In this document: positions 1 to 4,176 of the stretch, one piece after another | How the letters are laid out: every line of letters starts with the position of its first letter | How positions within the stretch are numbered: position 1 is the first letter of the stretch | Assembly: GCA_028686145.1 (NCBI GenBank) | Contig: JAQUCQ010000252.1 | Location: forward strand, 1 to 5,281 | From: Desulfuromonadaceae bacterium | GTDB lineage: Bacteria; Desulfobacterota; Desulfuromonadia; Geobacterales; Pseudopelobacteraceae | Length of the DNA: 5,281 bases | Reading direction: 5' to 3' | Notes under the pieces: model-generated | What the model was told of the DNA's origin: nothing | The model's database searches: none | Seen by the model: the letters and a program-made list of their open reading frames with translations, nothing else | Translations under genes and position numbers: made by a program

Positions 1-1
1 T

Positions 2-131
2 CTGTTTCTGATGGCGCGAGCCCTGTATTACAAAAAGAATTCCGCCTTTCAGGCCAAAGACGCTTTTGAAAACCTGATCAGAGGATACCCGGACAGCAAG
101 CACATTCCGGAGGCACATTTGTATCTAGATA
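2..131 (+). pseudogene. TPR-type repeat protein fragment, open at the left edge and cut off at its 3' side
   Basis: Read from base 2 the frame gives one helix-turn-helix repeat of tetratricopeptide type: an 'LFLMARALYY' first helix, then 'AFQAKDAFENLI', then the linker 'YPDS' and 'PEAHLYL'. The small/large residue spacing and the YP-(D/N)-S linker followed by P-E-A are typical of TPR proteins of the BamD/YbgF kind, which act in the periplasm or at the outer membrane, but one repeat is too little to name the family. The start lies outside the window. After 'HLYLD' (about base 130) the resemblance ends: the frame stays open to a TGA at 362-364, but those residues are simply the antisense of the GNAT gene on the other strand. 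I therefore take the gene as broken at the palindrome 122-131. It could equally be an intact gene artificially joined to foreign sequence. Confidence 0.55.
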
Positions 132-797
132 GACTTTGGTTTTGCATGGTATTGAGCAGAGTGCAGCATCAAAGAGCTGTTCCGCCCTGCCGGTGTCCAG
201 TGCCGAGAATGGCCCGAACTGCAGGGCCTCTCCACAGGGCTGGATTACGAGAAAAGCGGATTCTTTGGCCAGCACCCTGCCGCGACCGGCGGTCGCCGCC
301 AGTAAGGCATCACGCCGGTCGCCCCAGGCCTGATTGTCGATGCTGCTTGCCGAGGAGGTTATGACACTCCCGTCGGTATGCGCTGTATGCCCGGAATGCC
401 GCTGCCTCCCGGCGCCAGTCCAGCGAAAGATGGTATCAACAGCGGTAAAGCCGTGCTTTTCATAGATGGATTTGCCTGTTTTTGAGGCAGTAAGCCAAAT
501 GGTATCTGCCCCCGCATCGCGAAGCGCCTCAATTGTCCGGAGAAAAAGTGCCTCGCCAATCCCTCTCCCCCGATGTTCCGCGCTGACGATAAGGTTGCCG
601 ATCCAGCCGCTCCGGTCATGGCGCATAGAAGTGACAAAACCGATACCCGTACCCGATTCATCCCGCACACAGAAACTTCCTGCGGAAAATGTTGCCAGGA
701 GGAAATCAAACTCCCACGCTTCGGCCACCCACCCCTCCGTTGCTGCCAGCCCCAGAAAAGTGGCGATGTCATTGATGCAGAATGGCTCGATTATCAT
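78..797 (-). CDS. Two-domain GNAT-family N-acetyltransferase, C-terminally truncated, co-translated with nifB
   Basis: The 239-residue frame starts at the ATG 797-795, which overlaps the nifB stop (ATGA), so translation is probably coupled; no good Shine-Dalgarno of its own is visible. Residues ~1-126 form a GNAT fold. Motif A is at 66-82 (IGNLIVS followed by the acetyl-CoA pyrophosphate loop RGRGIG, 76-81) and motif B is near 100-117, ending in 'IYEKHGF'. Residues ~155-225 resemble the second, degenerate domain of the YitH/HolE type (Acetyltransf_18), with 'WGDRRDALL', 'GPFSALD' and 'KVYLD'. In that family the chain usually continues ~50 residues through an 'N..A..L....GF....T.RM' block. Here that block is absent and the last ~13 residues are antisense to the TPR gene, ending at a TGA at 80-78. 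The enzyme is probably cytosolic and its substrate is unknown. It may be inactive if the truncation is real. Confidence 0.8.
   Translation of the reverse strand: MIIEPFCINDIATFLGLAATEGWVAEAWEFDFLLATFSAGSFCVRDESGTGIGFVTSMRHDRSGWIGNLIVSAEHRGRGIGEALFLRTIEALRDAGADTIWLTASKTGKSIYEKHGFTAVDTIFRWTGAGRQRHSGHTAHTDGSVITSSASSIDNQAWGDRRDALLAATAGRGRVLAKESAFLVIQPCGEALQFGPFSALDTGRAEQLFDAALCSIPCKTKVYLDTNVPPECACCPGIL
122..131. other. Palindromic junction TATCTAGATA joining two 3'-truncated convergent genes
   Basis: TATCTAGATA is a perfect 10-bp palindrome with the XbaI hexamer TCTAGA at its centre (124-129). The rightward TPR frame and the leftward GNAT frame both read 'YLD' through it, and both lose family resemblance just past it. 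This suggests a break and rejoining with palindromic microhomology, or a cloning/assembly join. Which of these it is cannot be told from the sequence alone. Confidence 0.5.
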
Positions 798-1663
798 GTA
801 GTGGGACAAGCTGCCTTGGCGATCGTCACATTCAGATCCTGGCCGATAAGGCCGATTGCATCCGCCCGGCACTGTTTGCAGTGGGCAAACTGGCCTATTA
901 TGCTTTCATTTGCTTTTCTGATCTCGGCCATGCGGGCTTCGCTGGGAGGCTCGATATCGGCGAAATCAGCCTGCGGTATGATCGGCATGATGTTCATCAC
1001 AAAAGCTCCCAACTCCTTCACCTTGGCGGCTATCAGCGGGATCTGCTCGTCGTTGACACCCGGCACCAGAACCGAATTAACTTTGATCGTCAGCCCCAGC
1101 TCACCGGCGCGCTTGAGACCTTCAAACTGGTTGGCAATGAGGATTTTGGCACCTTCCACGCCGGTATAGTGTTTGCCATGATAGATCACATGGCGGTATA
1201 TCTGGGCACCGACCTCAGGGTCGATGGCATTGATGGTAACGGTCAGACTATGAAGTCCCAATTCGTAGAGACGATCAATCGATTCCGGCAATAACAGGCC
1301 GTTGGTGCTCATGCAGAGCATCAGGTCAGGAAATTCCTTCTTTACCAGTTCAAACGTTTCGAAGGTCTCTTCGTTTGCCAGCGGGTCGCCGGGACCGGCG
1401 ATGCCGATAACCTTGATGATCGGGCCTGCTATCGGACTGGCCATTACCTCACGGACCTTTATGATTGCCTCTTGCGGAGTCAGCAAACGGCTCGTCACGC
1501 CGGGACGGGATTCGTTGGCGCAATCATGCTTACGCGTGCAATACCCGCATTTAATGTTGCATTTGGGAGCTACGGCCAGGTGCATACGGCCGTTTTTGTG
1601 ATGATTGCCGCCAAAACAGGGGTGGCCCTGAATTTTATTCTTCATCTCGCATGCAGTTGCCAT
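794..1663 (-). CDS. nifB: NifB, radical SAM FeMo-cofactor (NifB-co) biosynthesis protein, stand-alone form
   Basis: NifB fuses two [4Fe-4S] clusters and inserts a SAM-derived carbide to form NifB-co, the [8Fe-9S-C] precursor of nitrogenase cofactors. The start at 1663 is chosen because GGAAGGAG lies six bases upstream; the in-frame ATG at 1762 lies upstream of the predicted transcription start. The product is 289 residues. It shows the family signatures in order: HPCF (14-17), the radical SAM CX3CX2C as C35/C39/C42, 'DCANESRPGV' (C48), 'AGPGDPLAN' (89-97), 'LCMSTNGL' (C117), 'TINA.DP' (143-149), 'KVNSVL.PG.ND' and 'HCKQCRADA.G' (C262, C265). All the conserved cluster-ligand cysteines I know of are present. 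It ends soon after this motif, so it lacks the C-terminal NifX/NafY-like domain found in many proteobacterial NifB proteins. It lies first in a transcription unit with the GNAT gene and is divergent from draG. Confidence 0.95.
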   Translation of the reverse strand: MATACEMKNKIQGHPCFGGNHHKNGRMHLAVAPKCNIKCGYCTRKHDCANESRPGVTSRLLTPQEAIIKVREVMASPIAGPIIKVIGIAGPGDPLANEETFETFELVKKEFPDLMLCMSTNGLLLPESIDRLYELGLHSLTVTINAIDPEVGAQIYRHVIYHGKHYTGVEGAKILIANQFEGLKRAGELGLTIKVNSVLVPGVNDEQIPLIAAKVKELGAFVMNIMPIIPQADFADIEPPSEARMAEIRKANESIIGQFAHCKQCRADAIGLIGQDLNVTIAKAACPTT

Positions 1664-1671
1664 GGGTTTCT

Positions 1672-1677
1672 CCTTCC
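1672..1677 (-). promoter_or_regulatory. nifB Shine-Dalgarno core, complementary to the leader terminator arm
   Basis: GGAAGG (extended GGAAGGAG, 1677-1670) sits six bases before the nifB ATG and decides the start at 1663. It is the exact complement of CCUUCC (1701-1696) in the loop and inner 3' arm of the leader terminator. An alternative 6-bp pairing could therefore cover the ribosome binding site when the terminator helix is not formed. Confidence 0.6.
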
Positions 1678-1678
1678 G

Positions 1679-1715
1679 AAATAAAAACGCCCGCAGGAAG
1701 GTTTCCCACGGGCGT
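1679..1715 (-). terminator. Intrinsic terminator in the nifB 5' leader (attenuator)
   Basis: On the minus strand bases 1715-1703 pair with 1699-1687: 13 consecutive pairs, two of them G-U, around a 3-base ACC loop, starting ACGCCCG and ending CGGGCGU. A U-rich tract UUUUUAUUU follows at 1687-1679. It lies between the sigma-54 promoter and the Shine-Dalgarno of nifB, so it can only act on transcripts heading into nifB. That marks it as an attenuator rather than an end-of-gene terminator. On the plus strand no T-run follows the hairpin. Confidence 0.85.
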
Positions 1716-1725
1716 CGTTGCCTGT
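1708..1725 (-). promoter_or_regulatory. Hexaloop antiterminator-like hairpin, candidate ANTAR-protein binding site
   Basis: On the minus strand GGC (1722-1720) pairs with GCC (1713-1711) around the six-base loop AACGAC (1719-1714). After one A/C mismatch, two further pairs (C1724-G1709, A1725-U1708) extend the stem. The loop has A at position 1 and G at position 4, the signature of ANTAR-regulated RNAs. The 3' arm and loop end occupy 1715-1708, which is also the 5' arm of the terminator, so the two structures exclude each other. Known ANTAR targets have two such hairpins in tandem. I see only one convincing hexaloop downstream of the predicted transcription start. Confidence 0.55.
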
Positions 1726-1738
1726 TACGTACGACATA

Positions 1739-1754
1739 GGCACAAGGCGTGCCA
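1739..1754 (-). promoter_or_regulatory. Sigma-54 (-24/-12) promoter of nifB-GNAT
   Basis: TGGCACGCCTTGTGCC matches the consensus TGGCACG-N4-TTGC, with the invariant GG and GC at the required spacing and one mismatch in the -12 element (GTGC for TTGC). Counting 12 bases past the -12 C puts the start near 1728, giving a leader of about 65 bases that contains the terminator. Confidence 0.8.
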
Positions 1755-1765
1755 AATTTCATAAA

Positions 1766-1781
1766 ACCTCATCACAGAGGT
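1766..1781. repeat. Inverted repeat ACCTC-N6-GAGGT upstream of the nifB promoter
   Basis: ACCTC (1766-1770) and GAGGT (1777-1781) form a perfect 5-bp dyad with a 6-bp spacer, 12 bp upstream of the -24 element of the nifB promoter. The size and spacing suit a dimeric DNA-binding protein. The position is closer than usual for a sigma-54 enhancer, so it may be an auxiliary or repressor site. No binding protein can be named. Confidence 0.3.
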
Positions 1782-1814
1782 GCAAAAAGCGGAGATATCG
1801 GCACTAAAACGAAT

Positions 1815-1870
1815 AAAACAGCCCGCGAGGGTGAGCCTCATTCCAACTGTGCACATTCCTGAAAACAGCC
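1815..1870. promoter_or_regulatory. Cluster of short repeats between the divergent promoters, candidate activator region
   Basis: Three elements are packed here. AAAACAGCC occurs twice in the same direction (1815-1823 and 1862-1870, 47 bp apart). CATTCC occurs twice (1839-1844 and 1854-1859). The palindrome TGTGCACA lies at 1848-1855. The palindrome is about 95 bp from the nifB -24 element and about 60 bp from that of draG, suitable for an enhancer shared by both promoters. There is no classical NifA site (TGT-N10-ACA), so any link to a particular activator is inference. Confidence 0.3.
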
Positions 1871-1911
1871 TGAATGCCTTATTATTGAGCAGATAACAGG
1901 TCTGACTGCAC

Positions 1912-1927
1912 TGGTTCATTATTTGCA
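1912..1927 (+). promoter_or_regulatory. Sigma-54 (-24/-12) promoter of draG
   Basis: TGGTTCATTATTTGCA carries GG and GC at exact sigma-54 spacing and a perfect -12 TTGCA; the -24 half keeps TGG but departs from CACG. The predicted start is near 1938, giving a ~50-base leader with no terminator. A GAAAGG ribosome binding site lies six bases before the draG ATG. Confidence 0.7.
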
Positions 1928-1988
1928 GATGTTTGTAAGCGTTTTCTGAGATTAATTCTGTGGTGATGCGTTTCGTGAAAGGCTGTCC

Positions 1989-2894
1989 ATGTTCAACCAG
2001 TACAATCTCGATGAAATCCGCAACCGCGCCCGAGCCGCCTTTATCGGCATGGCAATCGGCGATGCACTGGGCGCTACGCTCGAATTCATGACAGCAACAG
2101 AAATTGCCGCAAAATACGGCACCTTCCGGGATATTGCCGGTGGTGGCTGGCTGCGCTTGAAAGCGGGGCAGGTGACGGATGACACCGAGATGGCTCTCTG
2201 TATTGCCCGGGCCATTGTAAAAAACCAGGCATGGTCAACCGAGGCGGTGGCCGACAATTTTGCCACTTGGCTTAAATCCCGGCCGGTCGATTGTGGCGAC
2301 ACCTGCCGGAAAGGGATCCGTGCCTATATGCTTAAAGGCCAGCTTGAATCCCCGCCCAACGAATGGGACGCGGGAAACGGAGCAGCCATGCGCATCCTGC
2401 CGGCCGCACTTTTTTCGCTTCCTGACGAAGAGTTGCTCAAGAAATACGTGGTTGAGCAAGCCCACATCACTCATAACAATCCGGTATCTGATGCCGCCTG
2501 CCTGTGCCTGGGACAACTTCTCCACATGACGATCTGCGGGGCCAGCAAAAGCCGCTTGCGGCGCCATGTTGACGGGCTGGTAACCAGGTTCCCCACCTTT
2601 AACTTTGAACCATACCGCGGCCTCGCCACCGGTTATATCGTGGATACCATGCAGACTGTGTTTCACTGGTTTTTTCTCGGGAAAAGTTTTGAGGACTGCC
2701 TGGTCGGAACGGTCAACCAGGGGGGTGATGCCGATACAACCGGTGCAATCTGCGGAATGCTTGCCGGGGCATATTATGGGATGGAAGCGATACCAAAGCG
2801 CTGGATAAAGAAGATGGACAGCAAGGTTATTACCGAAATTGAACTCATGGTTGAGCGCCTGGTGGCGGCAAGTCCGGCAGGGAGCATGATTTAG
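1989..2894 (+). CDS. draG: DraG, ADP-ribosyl-[dinitrogen reductase] hydrolase
   Basis: DraG removes ADP-ribose from the regulatory arginine of NifH and so reactivates nitrogenase after ammonium or energy shock; DraT adds the group. The protein is 301 residues, the usual family length. It shows the binuclear Mn-site motifs of the ADP-ribosylglycohydrolase fold: 'GMAIGDALGATLEF' (E32), 'TDDTEMAL' (T63, D64, D65) and 'NQGGDADTTG' (D247, D249, T250), plus 'AGNGAAMR' (128-135) and 'THNNPVSDAACLCLG' (161-175). The length and the closeness of 'GATLEFMT' and 'GGGWLRLK.GQVTDDTEMAL' to bacterial DraG favour DraG over general ADP-ribosylglycohydrolases. It has its own sigma-54 promoter, shares a control region with nifB and converges on the ANTAR regulator. 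DraT is not in the window; partner and membrane regulation through GlnB/AmtB are family knowledge, not visible here. Confidence 0.95.
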   Translation: MFNQYNLDEIRNRARAAFIGMAIGDALGATLEFMTATEIAAKYGTFRDIAGGGWLRLKAGQVTDDTEMALCIARAIVKNQAWSTEAVADNFATWLKSRPVDCGDTCRKGIRAYMLKGQLESPPNEWDAGNGAAMRILPAALFSLPDEELLKKYVVEQAHITHNNPVSDAACLCLGQLLHMTICGASKSRLRRHVDGLVTRFPTFNFEPYRGLATGYIVDTMQTVFHWFFLGKSFEDCLVGTVNQGGDADTTGAICGMLAGAYYGMEAIPKRWIKKMDSKVITEIELMVERLVAASPAGSMI

Positions 2895-2915
2895 GGGCGC
2901 AGCACGCCGCGCCCC
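2894..2915. terminator. GC-rich hairpin between the convergent draG and ANTAR genes
   Basis: GGGGCGC (2894-2900) pairs with GCGCCCC (2909-2915) around an 8-base loop, starting on the last base of the draG stop codon. Neither strand has a U-tract after it. It may aid termination or protect mRNA ends of both convergent transcripts, but it is not a canonical intrinsic terminator. Confidence 0.4.
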
Positions 2916-2949
2916 GTTCGCAGTGGTACGGACAACCGGGAGAAGGAAC

Positions 2950-3513
2950 CTACCCTTTCAAAATCGCGGTCGCAACCTGCAGCAGCGTTTTGCGTTTATC
3001 CATCGCCGTCTTCTGCATAACTCTATAGGCTTCAGCCTCGGACACGCGGTTCTTTTCCATCAAAAGCCCTTTGGCCTTTTCAATTATCTTGCGGTTTTCA
3101 ATAAGCTCGCGCAGGTCATCTATTTTCTCTTTGAGAGATTCAACCTCTTCAACATGCTGCAGAGCAAGTTCAATGGCAGGCAGCAGATCCTGCTGCCGAA
3201 GCGGTTTGGTTAAAAAAGCGGCAATTCCGCTTGCCGATGCCCGTTTTACAGTCGCGCTGTCGCATGCGCTTGTGAGCAGCATGATCGGGATTTTCAACTT
3301 TTTTCTGATCTCGATTGCGGCGGTTATCCCGTCCAGACCAGGCATGGAAACGTCCAGAATCGCCATGTCCGGAAAGCACCCCAACGCCAACTCCACGGCT
3401 TTGGTACCGTCACCGCATTCAAGTATTTCATCGAAGCCCAGATCGGCCAGCATGCTCTTCAAACTCATTCTAATAAGCGGTTCGTCATCACAAATCAGTA
3501 TAGATTTTCCCAT
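2950..3513 (-). CDS. Response regulator with ANTAR RNA-binding domain (GnfR-like antiterminator)
   Basis: The 187-residue protein has a receiver domain (1-118) with the acidic pair D9/D10, phospho-acceptor D54 in 'LDVSMPGLDG', T81 and K103 ('TKP'). A helical linker likely to form a coiled coil (about 119-140) follows, then an ANTAR domain (about 130-185) with 'NRKIIEKAKGLLME', 'SEAEAYRVMQKTAMD' and 'LLQVATAIL'. ANTAR proteins bind RNA hairpins with six-base loops and prevent formation of an overlapping terminator; phosphorylation promotes dimerisation and binding. In Geobacter the GnfK/GnfR pair controls nitrogen-fixation genes in this way. The start at 3513 has GGAGGG eight bases upstream. 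The gene has its own sigma-54 promoter and a very short leader. No histidine kinase lies beside it, so its partner must be elsewhere. Function is strongly supported; the GnfR identity is inference from domain order and neighbours. Confidence 0.93.
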   Translation of the reverse strand: MGKSILICDDEPLIRMSLKSMLADLGFDEILECGDGTKAVELALGCFPDMAILDVSMPGLDGITAAIEIRKKLKIPIMLLTSACDSATVKRASASGIAAFLTKPLRQQDLLPAIELALQHVEEVESLKEKIDDLRELIENRKIIEKAKGLLMEKNRVSEAEAYRVMQKTAMDKRKTLLQVATAILKG

Positions 3514-3540
3514 GGTTGTTTCCCTCCGTACCGGAGAATT

Positions 3541-3556
3541 AGCATGAGGCGTGCCA
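3541..3556 (-). promoter_or_regulatory. Sigma-54 (-24/-12) promoter of the ANTAR regulator gene
   Basis: TGGCACGCCTCATGCT has a perfect -24 half and correct GG-GC spacing, with one mismatch in the -12 half (ATGC for TTGC). It is nearly the same as the nifB promoter (TGGCACGCCTTGTGCC). The predicted start is near 3530, leaving a leader of ~17 bases that contains the ribosome binding site and no attenuator. Confidence 0.8.
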
Positions 3557-3620
3557 CTTGGAAAGAAAAGCTAATCAGGCAGGTAACAAAAATGATAGGG
3601 CTGTGCAGCAGGGAGGATTT

Positions 3621-4145
3621 TTATGCCGGCTCTTCCACTGTGTCTTCAATGAGAGGGGTTATGACAACCTTGATTTTACCTTTTCCCCAAAGCCCGATCT
3701 TCTTGGCAGCAGCGCGGGAAAGATCAATAAAATGGAATGATTTGCGGGCACAGCGGTCATTGATGGTGACATGAACTTCTTTTTTGTTAAGCGGATTGAC
3801 GACCCGCACCACCGTGCCGAGCGGCAGGCTTTCATGGGCGGCAGTCAGTTTATTCGGATTGTAACGATGGCCCGAGGTCGTACGCCGGCCTTCAAAGCGG
3901 CGGGCATAATATGACGCAAAGCCTTCGACAGATTCAAATGAAGTGCTTTTGAGGGAGTGTTCTTCCTGATAGGCCGGCGTCGATGTAGAGAGTTCATTCA
4001 ACAGGGATTGATCACTGCCGGAAAGGCCATCCGCATGAACAGGCGACGACACCACGATGATGGAAATGCAGAGGGCGACAGAAGCAAGCTCCCGCACCCT
4101 CTCTGTGATTAATACAGCTATCATATTGAAATATCGTCGAATCAT
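3621..4145 (-). CDS. Small secreted RlpA-like protein (double-psi beta-barrel, septal-ring lytic transglycosylase family)
   Basis: From the ATG at 4145 (AAAGG four bases upstream) the product is 174 residues. An ATG at 4265 would run into the preceding gene and is rejected; 4124 is possible but has no ribosome binding site. Residues ~20-38 make a signal peptide ending 'SSPVHA', with no clear lipobox. The double-psi beta-barrel covers about 75-163: 'GFASYYARRFEGRRTTSG.RYNPNKLTAAH', 'LPLGT.VRV.N', 'V.INDR' and 'FIDLSRAAAKKIGL'. H104 and D130 correspond to the conserved His/Asp pair of RlpA that cleaves naked peptidoglycan strands. The usual 'NDRGP' is 'NDRCA' here, and there is no C-terminal SPOR domain, so septal targeting is doubtful. 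It follows the dehydrogenase gene by 31 bp, probably in one operon. Confidence 0.85.
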   Translation of the reverse strand: MIRRYFNMIAVLITERVRELASVALCISIIVVSSPVHADGLSGSDQSLLNELSTSTPAYQEEHSLKSTSFESVEGFASYYARRFEGRRTTSGHRYNPNKLTAAHESLPLGTVVRVVNPLNKKEVHVTINDRCARKSFHFIDLSRAAAKKIGLWGKGKIKVVITPLIEDTVEEPA

Positions 4146-4176
4146 GTAGCCTTTATACCGTACATGGGCATTCCGG

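Noticed and set aside
573..1294. Long open frames on the plus strand (573-1169 and 782-1294)
   Set aside because: They run antisense to nifB and the GNAT gene, whose frames carry strong family motifs; the plus-strand translations show no recognisable domain and no ribosome binding site that would favour them.
794..1762. Longer NifB start at 1762
   Set aside because: It would place the start codon upstream of the predicted transcription start and translate through the sigma-54 promoter and terminator; the extra residues are not NifB-like, and the ATG at 1663 has a strong Shine-Dalgarno.
1725..1919. 64-codon minus-strand frame in the nifB/draG intergenic region
   Set aside because: It overlaps the nifB sigma-54 promoter and its predicted start, would have to be transcribed from an unseen promoter, and its cysteine-rich product has no family resemblance.
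1741..1988. Classical NifA upstream site (TGT-N10-ACA)
   Set aside because: Each TGT in the region was checked and none has ACA at the right spacing.
2235..2666. 143-codon minus-strand frame inside draG, and similar plus-strand frames at 2260-2529 and 2605-2808
   Set aside because: They are shadows of draG, which carries all the conserved metal-site motifs in its own frame.
3514..3620. Possible terminator after the RlpA-like gene (GCTGCACAGC region)
   Set aside because: The only stem there is 4 bp with a 2-base loop and no tract directly after it; too weak to call.
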